Source: Hevea brasiliensis (taxonomy: Eukaryota; Streptophyta; Magnoliopsida; Malpighiales; Euphorbiaceae). Taken from it: a DNA stretch of 64,000 nt. Where the stretch lies: NCBI RefSeq assembly GCF_030052815.1, contig NW_026614837.1:1-64000 (forward strand), read 5' to 3'. Each line of letters begins with the position of its first letter. The first letter of the stretch is position 1. Shown in pieces: positions 37,145-50,242 of this stretch. Below the pieces are notes generated by a model that was given only the letters and a program-made list of their open reading frames with translations, ran no database searches and was not told the origin of the DNA. The position numbers and the translations under genes are program-made.

Positions 37145-40100
37145 TGTAACATCCTCACTTTAGCTAGTCCGTACAGTCTAATGTTCCGGTGACCAATGTC
37201 GGTCCGGGCAGCTAGAATGTTTGAAATTATAAATAGACTATAGTGAGGAGTTATAATGAAACTAAATAATGTTCATAACAACCAAGGAAAAATTTTAGAA
37301 ACGAAATACATTAAGGTTAAACGAGCCGAAACACTAAGGATGAGTAACCTGAAGGGGAAGTGACGGTGAAGGCCGTTAGTAACCCTAGACCCGGGGGAAA
37401 AATTATAAAATAATTATTGGGACTCCAAAGAAGGGTTATTGAGGTTCTTATGGCATTAGAATGCCAAGAAAATGCTTAGAAAAATTTTTCAATCGGTACA
37501 GACAATTTTGGCTCGTTAAGCCAAACGGAGGGCATTTTGGTCATTTCGTCTTTAGAGATAATTTTTGGCTAACTTGTCTAGTTAAATAAATAATTTATAT
37601 AATATAAAATATGAATAAATATTGTTAAAAATTTAATTGCAATTAAATAGACAAGAAAAGATGAGAAAATGAAAGAAAATGGCATTATGACATCATAAGG
37701 ACGTCATTAAAATTTGCCCAACCAATCCAATGTGGACACATGGCATAACTTTATTTAAAAGAGATAAAATGGGCTGAAAAATGAAATGAAATCAGAACCT
37801 TCTCTCTTCTTCTTCTCCTTGCCGTGACCTATCCACCATAACCACCATTAGCAAGCTTTTTCAAGCTTGATTTCACTAGCTTATACACCACAAAACCCTA
37901 ACCTAGCAACACAAAAAAGTATTCTTGCATCTTAGTGATTCTTTTGGGAGCAAAAAGAAAAGGAAAATAAGAACCCTAGCAAGTGGGGAAACTTCACTCC
38001 ATAAAGGTTAGTGACCTAACCTTAGTTTTCACCTTAAATTCATGTTAAGGACTATGTATGAGTGCAAATTATAAAGAGAATTTGTTGAATACCATTTGTA
38101 TGCCAACCTATGATTTTTGGCAGCCTTAGTTAGGGCAAGATTGTGATGATTTTAATGAAGTTAAAAGAGTAGTATGGCTACCATAATATGCATCTTGTAA
38201 GTGAAGTGATGAAATGCAATGATAATGCATGGTTTTATAATGTTGAGTTAGGGTCTGGGGTGAAAAAATGAGACTTTGACTATGTGATGATGGAAGTAGG
38301 TTTTAATGGTCAATTAGTGACCATTTGGTTTGGTTTGAATAAAAAATGAAGTGAATTGTATAGTGGGATTTGAGGTTGGTGTGGCTGCCCATGGTGACCT
38401 GCAGGACTGGACATGAGTCCAGCAGGTTTGGGCAGCAATAACTTGAATTGTAGAGGTTCAATTGGTACAAGCCAATTGGATGTGAAACTAGACACATAAT
38501 GGCACAACTTTGGTGAAGAAACTATGCCCAGAAAACCAAACCAAGTTGACCAAAAGTTTGCCCTAATCCAGGTGACCTGCATTCTGCCTGGGCAAAATGA
38601 CCAAATGAATAGTGTTTAGTCATTTGCCCATAACACAGTGTAGAAAGGTCCAATTGACCTGAAATTTTACCAAAAACAAGCTGAGATATAGATCTACAAC
38701 TTTCATGAAGAAACCTAACCCAAATTATGACCAGAACATATTCAAAAAGTGAGTTGCAGTCATTATTCCTAACACTGTAGATTTGGTCAGTCCAGAAATT
38801 CTGGAAAAATTTCAATCCGGCTAGTTGTGGTTTTTGAGCCATAACTTAAGCTACAAAACTCCAAATAGAGTGATTCAAAAAAGGAAATGCAACTAGACAA
38901 AATAAGGAACAACTTTCATGTTGAATATTTTGCCAAAATCCCACTGCAAAAATGACCAATGGAACAGTAAAGACAAAGCATAAAAATTGAAAATTCTGCC
39001 CAATTAACATTAAGCTTAGAAATGGTATTGGCAACCAATACCAACAAATTTTGAATGCAAAATGTGGTATGTTGGGAGTATTAAAACCAATGTACCTATT
39101 GTCTATGCAAAAGTCAACATTTTAGTTGACTAATGAAATGAATAGTAGCATTCAAACTTGAAATTCAAAAATTGTAAAAAATTTAAAAGTGTAATATGCC
39201 CTAGTATACCTAACAAGATTGGTTTGGATAGCTTGGCATGCCAATAGGGTTCTGTTAGCAGTACTGCATATGGCTTCATGCCATTCCGTGTTTCATGGAT
39301 TTCCATGCCATTCTATGATATAATAGCCTTTGGCTATGATATTGAGTTGTTACACTCGGGTTTTATCCCTGAAAATTATTACAGCTTATTAGCTATTCTG
39401 TTGCACACCGGGAGACACAATGTGACCGATGGTGCGATGGTCTGAGGTACTTAGTACCCAGTGCCAGTTTACCCGTTTATCCAGTCCAGTCGACTAGTAT
39501 GGGTTACTCGGGCAATGATAATAAACTTTACCAAATTTTAATCAAATAATACTGCAATAAATATCAGAAATTAAGTCTACCAAAAAAAATGTAAATATAC
39601 ATTCTGCATACTTATTTTTATTTTATTTTATATTGTCACCACTAAGCAAAATTGCTTAGCGCGTCGCTTTTGCCATGCGCAGGTACTGGAGACCTAGCTG
39701 GGGAGAACATTAGACAGGGTGAGCCTTCAGAGCTGCATCCGGAGTCCAGAGTCACCTCACCTATGCAGTGCATATGATAGGACATTAGGATTTTGGGTAG
39801 CATTTTTTATTTTGTATTAGTTTTGGGATTGTAACTATAAACTCTTGAAATTATTTGATGATGTAAATATATGAAATTTCATATTATTGAAATTTTCTAT
39901 ATATTATGTTGAGAAATATTTATGAATGTGCTTCCAGTAATGAAGTGAAAAGAAAATTTTCTGAAATAGTGTTGTGATTTGAGATTGAGATTTTCAGATT
40001 GACTTGAAATGTGTATAATGGAGTTTGGATTTGGAAATTATATTGGAAGTGTTTTTAAACAGGTTCAGAAGAACTGTTTTCTAATTCTGGTACACTCTGC

Positions 40101-40260
40101 CGGATTTTCTATAAAATTTGCGGAAAAATTCAGATTTATCAAAAATTGAAAATAAATGAATTAAAAGGGATAAATTGTAATTGAAACATGAATTGGTGCT
40201 CCGGCACACTAAGTGGCATATCTTGCTCGGCTACATTGTAGACGGGTAAGGGGTGTCACA
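37145..40260 (+). mobile_element. Solo LTR, family C (3116 bp), inside the copia reverse transcriptase
   Basis: TGTAACATCC ... GGGGTGTCACA, flanked by GATTC (37140-37144 and 40261-40265). The termini and several internal words (for example TACAACTTTCATGAAGAAA) relate it to the chromovirus LTRs of the surrounding array, but it is a distinct, diverged family in plus orientation. A hairpin CTAAGC-loop-GCTTAG lies at 39642-39659. No internal coding region remains. Confidence 0.92.
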
Positions 40261-41568
40261 GATTCACACAAACATATGGTGTAGATTACTCTGAGACATT
40301 CTCCTCGATTGTCAAACTGAATACTGTTAGAGTGTTATTGTCTCTTGCAGCAAATTTGGACTGGCCTTTACATCAACTTGATGTGTAGAATGCCTTTCTC
40401 CATGGTGATCTTGAAGAAGAAGTCTACATGGACATTCCACTCGGCTATATAGTCTCTCTAGAAACCAAATTTGTATGCAAATTGGAAAAGGCACTATATG
40501 GACTAAAACAGTTCCCTCGGGCATGGTTTGGTCGATTCATCTCTGCTATGAAAAAATATGGCTATTATCAAACTAATTCAGCTCACACACTTTTCCTAAA
40601 GCATAGACAAGGAAAGGTAACTGCTTTACTTGTTTACGCTGACGACATGATTATCACAGGAGATGATGTTGAGGAAATCTCCAAATTACAAGAGCAATTG
40701 TCTGCTGAATTCAAAATGAAGGACTTAGGTGGGCTTAAATATTTTCTAGGGATAGAGGTGGCAAGATTGAAAGGAGGCATATTTCTTTCTCAAAGAAAAT
40801 ATGTGTTAGATTTCTTAGCAGAAGTAGGACTGGTGGATTGCAAACCAGCAGATACTCCAATTGTTCAAAATCATGGACTTGGGTTATGTTCTAATCAAGC
40901 ACCAGCTGACAAAGGAAGATACCAAAGACTAGTAGGTAAGCTAATTTATTTGTCACATATTCGCCCTAACATTGTATATGCTGTGAGCATAGTAAGTCAG
41001 TTCATGCACTGTCCGAGGGAGAATCATATGGATGCAATTTTTCAGATTTTACACTATCAAAATGTTCACCAAGAATGGTCATCTAAATATTGAAGGTTAT
41101 ACGGATGCGGATTGGGTAGGGAATGTCATGGATCAAAAATCAACCTCAGGATATTTCACTTTCGTGGGAGGAAATTTGGTTACATGGAGAAGCAAGAAAC
41201 AAAACGTGGTGGTGTTGTTAAGTGCTGAAGCTGAATTCAGAGGTATGGCTAAAGGACTATGTGAGCTTCTCTGGCTTTGGAAACTATTAACAGATATTGG
41301 TTTTTGTCCTAGTTCTGAAATGAGTTTATTCTGTGACAACAAGGCTGCCATTGATATATCTCACAACCCCGTTCAACATGATCGCACAAAGCATGTTGAA
41401 GTAGATAGGCATTTCATAAAACAGAACCTTGATGAGAAAATCATTCAATTTCCATTTGTCAGATCAGAAGACCAGCTGGCAGATGCACTCACTAAGGCAG
41501 TGTCCAGTAAAAAATTTCATGACTCACTTGACAAGTTAGGTGTTAGAGATATCTTTGCACCAACTTGA
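40261..41568 (+). pseudogene. Copia reverse transcriptase C-terminal part and RNase H
   Basis: It resumes after the solo LTR with the reverse transcriptase palm: YGLKQFPRAWF, LLVYADDMIITG (catalytic YADD) and DLGGLKYFLGIEVA. RNase H follows (YTDADWVGN, STSGYFTFVGGNLVTWRSKK, SAEAEFRGM, TKHVEVDRHFIKQNL). A frameshift lies near 41040 between the two domains and a TAG at about 40387. The end is close to the polypurine tract and 3' LTR. Confidence 0.92.
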
Positions 41569-41575
41569 GAGGGAG

Positions 41576-41768
41576 TGTTGGCATGAGTCATCAGAATTAA
41601 TGTATATAGAAACTACAGCTGTAGAGATTCCTTGGTTTTCAAGGACATGCTTAAATTTAGCCTTACATCTTGTATAGCCATATATATCTTCTTAAACTCT
41701 CTCTTTGTACCTGTATATATTGGATATAAATGATGAATGAAATGTAGATCTGATTGCTATCTTTAATA
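41576..41768 (+). repeat. Copia 3' LTR (193 bp)
   Basis: TGTTGGCATGAGTCATCAGA ... CTTTAATA, immediately after the polypurine tract and before the second GTAAC target copy. Confidence 0.95.
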
Positions 41769-41773
41769 GTAAC

Positions 41774-44110
41774 ACATTTTCATAATTGTTGAAATAAGTT
41801 CAATGCTTAAGAAACATAATGCATAAAGAAAATAAACCCATTTAATGCAAGGAAATATGCAAAACATTATAAATGGGAAACTAGTTGTGCACAAACCTCT
41901 TTGTTGACTTAGTTTACTCCAATTTTCGTTTTTTCTTCGAAGATCTCTTTCCAACTGAAACACATAAATTTAAAGTACTTCAGTATCTATTCAATCCATT
42001 TCCAATAATTAATTCCAATAATTTCTTTGCAGACTTATCCTACTCATTACGGTTTTTAAATTCGATCCTTTACATTTTTGTGTATGGTGACACTATTTAT
42101 GGCACTATTCAAGTCAAAATATTGACTTTTTCATACTTAAGGGGTATGTTAATTCTGATGACACTCACATACCACATTTTGAGTGTCAAATTGGTTGGCA
42201 TTGGTTGCCATTTCAATTTCTAAGCTTCCTAAGAGACATTGTAAATTTTCAGTTTTAGGTCACTGTATTCTACTGTTCCATTAGTCTAGTTACTGTAGGA
42301 ATTTGGCTAAATGTCCATCATCAAAGTTGTTCCTTATTGTCTTAGCTTTAATTCTGTTTTTGAATCACTCCATTTGGAGTTTTGTAGCTCAAGTTATGCC
42401 TATTTTTCTAAGGCTGGCCAGATTGGTTACAATCTAGAATTCTGGGCAAATTCTTGGTTCTGGCAGTTTTGGTGACCCAAATTTGGGTGACAATTCGACT
42501 TGATTATTGACAGAATTTGGGCTGGTGTTCTTCATGAAAGTTGTAGTACTATGTCATAGCTTTCTAATGGTTCAAAAATCAGGTCATTTGGACCTTCCTA
42601 GGCTAAGTTATGGCAATTGTTCATTTGGTCATTTCTGTATAGTGGCAGTGTGCCAAATCCAGGTTTGACCTAATTGTTCACTAACTTAAAGTCATTTTCA
42701 GGGCAGGGTTTCTACATGAAAATGGTGGCATTATGTGTCTACTTTTATTTCCAATTGGCCTCACACCAATTGGAGTGGCAGATTTACAGTTTGGTCCTCT
42801 AAGTGGACCAAGGTCTGGCTGTTCAAATTTAGACCCTTACCAATCCGAATTTGGTTTCACTTCCCACCATTCTAACACACCCTAATTGGTTTCAATTGAC
42901 CACTTTGAGTCTCAATTAGGTTAATTTGTCTCAATTTCAAAAATCTCTAATTTTTTCCCACTTTCTAAGTGCCATAAACCCTAATTTCACAATTTGTACA
43001 AATCATTCAAATTAAAGCTTACAAACTACTTCCACCTACTTAATTAAGCCTAATTACATGTTCAATTTAAATAAATATCATCATACCCTAAGGGACTATG
43101 GCTGGCCGAAATTGGCACCTTCACCATCAAGCATGATTTTCTTAAATTTTCATGTTATCTCAACTTCTTCACACTTAAATGCATCAAATGTATAAGGAGA
43201 AAGCTTGGAGCTAACTTACCTCACTTGATCACTTTGAACTTCCAATTCTCCAATTTTTCTTTAATTTCACTTCTCCCAATCTCTTTCTTGAAGCTTAATT
43301 TGAAGACTGCTACAAGTTTTGTAAGGAATTTATGGGGTAATTTAAGGGTATAAAAGCTCAAAGTGAGCTTTAATGGAGGACTAAGGAAAGAAAGAGATGA
43401 GAGAGAGAGAGAGAGGTGCATTTCGGCAAGGAAGAGGAAGAAAAATGGGAAGTAAAAATTTTGTTTTAATTGGTCACTTTATGTTGTTATTATCCCAAAA
43501 TTTAGAAAATTAAAATTATGGATTAATGATGTCATGCTTAGGTCACACTAGTGATGTCATAATTCTTATTTTAATTTCCTTTTCTTTTCCTTTGTTTTTC
43601 CATAACTTCTTCAATTTAATTCTATATTTTAAAATTTTAATTTCTCACATTTTATTGGACAGTTAGGCCAAGAGTCATCTCTAAGGGTGAATTGACCAAT
43701 TTGCCCCTCGACGGTCTAATCCGGTTTACCAATAATTCTGTATTTCTTCCGAAACCCTGATTTAATTATTTGATCTATTTTTCAACTCTTTTCTGTGGTT
43801 TTCTCATTTTCACTAGCTTCACAATAATTCTTAGGACTATGGTGTCACAATACCCCGTACGAAATTAAGATTTTGACTGATCTCACAGTCACTTCCCGAT
43901 GCGGTCACCCATCGCTGTGACCCCCGGCTCATTTAACCTTTTATGTTCTATTTTTCTGATCTGTATTTACCCTTCTGGTAATCACTATTAATTTTTATTC
44001 AAGCCTTTTCTGGGTGACTTAAATATGATTCTAATCCTCTTAATTGTCCGGACCGACACCGGTTATCGGAACAATGATTTGCATAAGACTATGTATGTAG
44101 GGGTGTTATA
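41774..44110 (-). repeat. LTR 3 of the array, right part
   Basis: It continues the LTR sequence interrupted at 33779 and ends GGGGTGTTATA directly before the second GATCA target copy. It carries one unit of the segment that is duplicated in LTR 1. Confidence 0.92.
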
Positions 44111-44582
44111 GATCAACAGAATCACTTGAAGAGCGGGATGATGACGCCATCTGCTTCATCATATGCTTAATCTCCTCCTGCATAGAATGAAACTGCTCTT
44201 CACTCTATTTTCTGAGGTGTGATACCTCCTCTTTAACGCATTGCTGGAGAATTTACTCTTGATTTTCCCTCATGTGCATGATCTCCTCCTCAAGCACACT
44301 AATGTGCTCGATCTCCTCCTCAAGCACACTAATGTGCTCATCAGCAACATGATCTATCACTGTAGCTATCCTGCGTGAAGTGGCAGAGCTGCTGAATGAG
44401 TCTAGGTACAAAGTTGAAGCATGAGAGCCCAAACCGTAAACGCGCCACTTCTTCTCTCCACCCTCAATAGCCAAGTATAGGCAATTCACATTGACTGAAA
44501 TCTCCTCTAAATCGTCATCTTGTGAGTTCAAAGTAGCATCAGTTGTAGCAACCGCCACCATAGCCTCCATTGGATCTTGCAT
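44111..44582 (-). pseudogene. CACTA accessory transposase (Transposase_24-like), C-terminal exon
   Basis: The minus strand reads WRVYGLGSHASTLY, then a helical Glu-rich tail (ISVLEEEIMHMRENQE). Past a TAA and a TAG it continues as a Glu/Met-rich coiled-coil-like and Ser-rich end. This is the usual C-terminus of the second protein of plant CACTA elements, which binds subterminal repeats. A 30-bp tandem duplication (about 44279-44340) doubles EEEIEHISVL. The piece is separated from upstream exons by an AT-rich intron and by the solo LTR at 45669. Confidence 0.72.
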
Positions 44583-45240
44583 ATAATTATTAGAGTTAAT
44601 AATTAATTACAAGTAATAATGAAATTAGGAAAATGAAATTTAAAAATTTCAGTATATAAATTTAATAATTAAGAAAATTTCTACAAAGTATCGTCTGTAA
44701 CAGGACATATCATACCTACTAATGAATGCAAAATAATGCTCCTGCATATAAAATAATACTTCCAATATCCTCCTTATACCATCCATAACATTTATGCACA
44801 AACACAAGCACTTCTAAAACATTAACAATATAGCTCAATTTATAATAGTTAATCAACAATATTACATTGAATCATATTACTCTTACATTAATTTTGGAAA
44901 TGAAATATAAATATTAATACAAATAACAATAAATGTGAAAAATTAAATATATACAACAATTTAAAATCTTAATAATTAACAAAATTTCGACAGAGTATCA
45001 TTTGTACAAAAACATGTCGTACTTGTCATAAAGGCAAAAAAATGTTTATGCTATTAAAATAATACTTCTAATATTCTCCTTATACCACCCAAAACTACAT
45101 AATTTACTCGCAAACCCAAGCACTTCTAAAACATTCATAAGATACAGATAATAGTAAAAATGAAATAAAATTTAATAATAAAATTTAATAACAATAACAA
45201 TATAATATATTCATAATAATCCAAATGAAAAAAAAAAATA
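44583..45240. other. AT-rich intron-like sequence of the CACTA element
   Basis: No coding potential. It lies between two Transposase_24 exons. It includes two diverged copies of a segment around AATATCCTCCTTATACCA and AATATTCTCCTTATACCA. Confidence 0.5.
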
Positions 45241-45668
45241 AAAGTTAATTAATGAATTTAAAAGTGGAATGCAATACCATTTTCAAACTGTGCTCCAGAG
45301 TAGACATAGAATCACTAGTATGCTTGCTTAAACCAGTGCCTAGACTACCAGTCTCGCTACACCTATTTTGAGCAACGATACAGGATTTGGCAATCCACTC
45401 TGGAGTGGACCAGTGTGCCATCCAGCTATCCCATACATCTTGTGCAACACCTGTAGGTTTTGTTCCTTTCTTCCGCCGAGTGTACAATTTCTTATTATAC
45501 AGGAAAGATGCCACTTTATGCCAAGTATCTTTAATTATGCCATCATCAATTGCATTCCATTGATATTTTTTCTAAAAAATAAATATTTTGATTATTAAAA
45601 TAATTATATGAATAACAGTAAGTTTATATATATATTTGTTAGAAATAAATAACACTTACCATAAATTC
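45241..45668 (-). pseudogene. CACTA accessory transposase (Transposase_24-like), middle exon
   Basis: The minus strand shows WDSWMAHWSTPEWIAKSCIVAQNRC, the conserved W...W...PEW...NR core of Transposase_24 proteins, preceded by a Lys-rich block (YTRRKKGTKP). The solo LTR at 45669 cuts just upstream. The exon continues at 49450 on the other side. Confidence 0.78.
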
Positions 45669-48600
45669 TGTAACACCCCTATTTGCACAGCTTGGCATAT
45701 GTTACTGTTCCGATGATCGGTACCGGTCCGGACAATTAAGAGGACTAGAACTATGTTTAAGACAACTAGAAAAGCCCTGATTGAAAATAAATAGATGGAA
45801 AAGTAAAAATAAGAAAAACAGAACATAAAAGGTTAAATGAGCCGGGAGTCATAGCGATGGGTGACCTTCCTGGGAAGTGACTGCGAGGTCAGTCTAAACT
45901 CAAATTTTGAACTGTAAAATATGACGCCGCGGTCCTTAGGACTATTGCAAACATAGTGGAAAAGAGAAAATCATAGAAAATAATTTTTAAGCAGGTCAAA
46001 TAAATAGGTCAGGGATCCGGAAGAAATATCGAATAACTTCTAAACCGGATTGAACTAGCGAGGGCAATTTGGTCAATTCACCCCTAGAGCTGATTCCAGA
46101 CCTAACTGTCTAATAAAATTGGAGAAAAGAAAATTTCGGGATCAAGAATTAAATTAAAGAACTAATGAAAAAATAAATGCAAAAGAAAAAGAAAATTGAA
46201 AAAGTTTATTACATCACCTTTATGACATCATCATGATGTCAAAACTAATTTTAATTTTCCTACATAAATTGACCAAGTCAAAAGCAATTTTAAAAGACAT
46301 AAAATACCTAAAAAAAGAAAAGAAAAATCATTTTCTTCTTCTTCCACCCAAGTGTGCCGCCCCTCCTTTCTCTTAAATCACCATTGTAGCACCACTATGA
46401 AAGCTTGAGTTTAAGCTTTCTTTCAACCACTTAAACCCACTTTGACCCCAAAATAATCCATAAAAACTTGTTAGATCAACTTGAGAAAGCTTTAGAGGAA
46501 GGAAAGAAAAGAAGAAAAGGAAGAAATTGAGGAGTTGAACATCAAAGTTAAGGTTAGTAGTTTAAATTGAAAATTTGATGTTTAATGTTTATGTTTTTAG
46601 TGTAAATAACATAGACCTTAACTTAAAAATTAAAAGAAAACTATTATGGGGAACCAAATAGAAATTTCAGCCAGCTAGGATTAGAGTTTGAAATGAATGA
46701 GTTTAATGGTTTTGAATGATTATTTGGGATGAATTAAGTGTATAGATGTTGATTATGTACTTTAAATTCATTAATTGAATGAATTGTGTAAGTTAGGGTT
46801 CTTGGCACTTAAGGTTTGGGAGAAAAATTGTAAAAAATGGTCAATGGATGTAAATGACCTTATTTTAGTTGAAAAATGGTCAATTGTGACCATTTGTGGT
46901 GTGTATGAATTGTTGGAACCAAGTTCCAATTCGGATTGGTGAGGGTCAATCTGTAGGCAGCTTGACCTAGGTCCATTTCAGGGACCAAAACTGAAAATTT
47001 ACCAACCCAATTGGTGTGAGGCCAATTGGGAATGAAACTAGACACAAAATGGCACACTTTTCATTTTGGAATCATGCCCAGAAAATGACCATAACTTAGT
47101 GAACAATTAGGCCAAATCCGGATTAGGGCACACTGACCTATACAAAAATGACCAAATGAACAGTAGTTACGTAAATGACCATAACTTGATCTAGGAAGGT
47201 CCAAATGACCTAAATTTTTACCAGTAGAAAGCTGAGACATAGACCTACAACTTTCATGAAGAAATAAAACCCAAATTTTGACCATAACCTGTTTGAAAAT
47301 CCACCTGTAGTCAACACACCAAAACTGCCAGAACCAAGAAAGTGCCCAGAATTCTGGGTTTGAACTAATCCGGCCAGTCTTAGGAAAATGGCCATATCTT
47401 GGGCTAAAAAACTCTAAATGGAGTGATTCAAAAAGGGAATTAAAGCTAAGACAGTAAGGAATAACTTTGATGAAGGAAAGTTAGCCAAATTTTCACTATA
47501 AACATACCAATGGAACAGTACAAACAAGTAACCCAAAACTGAAATTTTGAGATTTAACGCTAATAGGCTTTGAATTGAATTTGGCAATCAATGCCAACAA
47601 AAATATGACTCAAAATGTGGTATGTGGGTGTAATTAGAATTAGCATATCTAATTAGTATGAAAAACTCAATATTTTGACCAAATGGTCAAATGAATAGTA
47701 ATCACAATTACACTAAGTACAAAGGACTCAATTTTATGGGGTAAATTAAGTGTATAAAATTTAATCATTGAATTTATTAATTAGAAATAAATTGAATAGA
47801 TATTGAAACACTCTAGTTATGTGTTTTAGTGGGAAAGGAGCTCTCCAAGGAAGGAGGAGGAATGGAGCCAAGACAAGTCTAGATAAGAGGTTTGTGCACA
47901 ACTAACTCTTTTATTATTTTTCCCTTCCATATTGATTTGAATAAATTTATTGTATGATTTATGATTTTTGTTGTGTTGAGAATTTTAACTTGTTGAATGA
48001 AATTGTATATATTAAATGTAAATTTTCTTATGCATTTAAGGATTTATTGCATGGGTTTGAGGATTATAAATTTTAAGTTTGATGTGTTGCCAACCTTGAG
48101 CATGAATTTATAATAATTAAATATGTTAATAGTTTGTAAACACTTTTGTAAATAGAAATTGTTTTGAATATAATTTGAAACCACAGTTGACATGGCAATA
48201 TGTTTTGAATTTCTCATTAGCTTGTCTAGTGAGATATCTTCTCTACTAGATGGGGTGAGTTCCTTCCTCTCTGGCTTGCCAGTTGGGGAAGAGTTTGGAT
48301 GAATACTCATATATACTAGCTAGTCTTTGTTCCTCCCTTTTAGCCTCGATTATTGGGAGAGTTTGAAATGTCGTAGTGTACAACATGGCATCTATTATGA
48401 ATTTTGGGTCATGGGTTCAACTGTGTGAATTGTTGGCAACGCCCTTTAAATTATGCATGGTTTGATAAATTGTGGTTGAAATAAATAATTTGTTAGTGAT
48501 TCAAAATATTTTTGTATTGTTTCGGGATTTAAAAGAAATATAGATAAATAAGTACTATTTGATTAAAATGTTATTCAAATAAATAATTTGCATGAATGAA

Positions 48601-49449
48601 AATATTGATTTCTGAATGTTATGAATTTTGAAGAATTTAGAAATTTTAAATTTTTATTTGTTATGAATTGTCAAAGCATAACTTGTATTAAGTTTTAAAT
48701 TATTAGTTTGTGCACCACTGAGTTCACCACTCAGCGATAGCTTTATATGCTGTCGCAGATGAAAGAAAATATAGAGCAGCTGAGCGAGGTTACTGAAAGA
48801 CACAATGAGACTATCTTCGGGTATATCATAGGTATACCCTTGTACATTAGATTTTGATGTAATTCTATAATTATATGTATATAATTTTATTTGAGCAATT
48901 GTATCAACTCTTTTGTAATACACTTTTGGAATGTAATCAAATACAAATTATTGTAATATTATTTTGAGATTTTTTTGTACTTATAAAGTTTTGTACTATT
49001 AAATTTTTAATGCTCCCATGAATGTAAATATTAATTTTGTTACCTTAATGAGATGTTTCAATATTTGATTTAATTTAAACGGTGTATTGAGTTGCTTGTG
49101 CTGATTTGTGAAATAAAATTGAATAATGGAGTTGTAGTTGAGAAATATATTGGAAGTGTCTTTCTTTTTAGGTTTTGAAGAACTATTTTCTCAAAATATA
49201 GACGGCACTCTGCCAAAATTTTTGTAAAAATTGCTGAGATTTTAAATATCTAAAAATTTAATTTATGTTTGGACTTTAAATAAAGGTTTTTAATATCTAA
49301 AAAAAATTTACCCACCAATTTAAAAATGAACGAAAATTGTTTTAAAATCCCTTGTAGTATATTTAATGGGTTACCGGTAGGCGAAGTACGATAATTCATT
49401 AGGTGTACTACGGGAGCATGTTACATCTTACAAGGAGTAGGGTGTGACA
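45669..49449 (+). mobile_element. Solo LTR, family D (3781 bp), in the CACTA element
   Basis: TGTAACACCCCTATTTGCAC ... GGGTGTGACA, flanked by AATTC (45664-45668 and 49450-49454). It is the closest relative in the window of the array LTRs but in opposite (plus) orientation: the reverse complement aligns along most of its length, including TTTGGTCATTT-rich middle blocks and a hairpin CTGAG-loop-CTCAG at 48718-48734. There is no internal region. Confidence 0.93.
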
Positions 49450-49837
49450 AATTCCTACCAATAAAAGTCATGAGTAGATGGAGAGACATCCTTCCATGTG
49501 CAACTAGTAGCATCTTATCGCTCCCTGAAGGTGCCCATGATATGGGTCAAGATAGTATGACCATTAGGAATGAACCTAAAAAGAAAAAGACTAAAAATTA
49601 ACATTTTCCATCATATTTAAAACTGAATCCCTTGAATTGTTTATGTTAAGAAATAAGACATATAAAGTAAAATAATTTTACTTACTTTCCTATTACAACT
49701 CTGATCATAATCCGGTTAGATGGGTATGAGCCAAGAGTAGAACTAATAAAAGCATCTAGAGTTCCAAGAAATAATGCTAACAAACTACTTATATGTCTAG
49801 GTGTCAAGCTAGGAAAACCACCTTCGTCTGTCATTTC
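49450..49837 (-). pseudogene. CACTA accessory transposase, upstream exons
   Basis: Two minus-strand segments: FPSLTPRHISSLLALFLGTLDAF up to RIMIRVVIGK (49687-49837), then after a short intron FIPNGHTILTHIMGTFRER and THDFYW (49455-49585). One in-frame stop follows FRER and another follows DFYW. They join in order with the exon at 45241, which the solo LTR separates. The Tat-like unit at 49838 cuts the upstream side. Confidence 0.65.
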
Positions 49838-50242
49838 TGTCGCAAGGTGTTTTGCGGTCGCTTGAGCGAACCCTCATCGAAGTGGGAAAGAGTGAGGAGT
49901 CGCCACCTTAGTTTTGAGGGAAACTAAAGAAAACCATTTGTGAAAATAGATTGAAATGAAACCACTTCAAGACAGAGATTCTAGGTTCGGGGTCCGTAAA
50001 CGGGTGGGGAAGGTGTTAGCACCCCACCTCGTCCCTCAATAAGGGCAAGTAGATTTAACTTCGCGTTCTTCATAAATTAGTTAGGAGGGCTTGGATGGAA
50101 ATGTTAATCCTTTTGTCAAAAGGAAATTTTAATTTTTCACTAAATTCGGATCACCAAGATACATAAGTAAATGAGATAACCTTAGTGAGTTACTGTTGTA
50201 TGTTAATTTTATTTGAAAGGAATATTTTATTAAAATTTAATT

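Larger units (their letters stand above)
33780..41768 (+). mobile_element. Ty1/copia retrotransposon, degenerate, inserted in LTR 3
   Basis: Two 193-bp LTRs (33780-33972 and 41576-41768), flanked by GTAAC (33775-33779 and 41769-41773). A primer-binding site TGGTATCAGAGC follows at 33973-33984, and the polypurine tract GAGAGGGAG precedes the 3' LTR at 41567-41575. The order gag, protease, integrase, reverse transcriptase, RNase H is the Ty1/copia order. Stops and frameshifts occur throughout, and a 3116-bp solo LTR interrupts the reverse transcriptase. Without it the element is about 4.87 kb, a usual copia size. It is not autonomous. Confidence 0.95.
14587..44110 (-). mobile_element. Tandem LTR-internal-LTR-internal-LTR array of a non-autonomous chromovirus
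   Basis: There are three LTRs of one family: 14587-18692, 23683-27589, and 32219-44110 interrupted by a copia element. They enclose two related internal regions. In element orientation (minus) an LTR starts TGTAACACCCC (TATAACACC in two copies) and ends GTGTGACA. A polypurine tract abuts each upstream LTR boundary at 18693 and 27590, and a primer-binding site complementary to initiator tRNA-Met is clear at 32200-32211. Each internal region keeps only a gag start, a zinc knuckle, the beginning of protease and a degenerate integrase end plus chromodomain, so neither can move by itself. This family resembles Tekay/Del chromoviruses. The layout is the expected product of unequal recombination between LTRs of sister copies. 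Confidence 0.9.
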
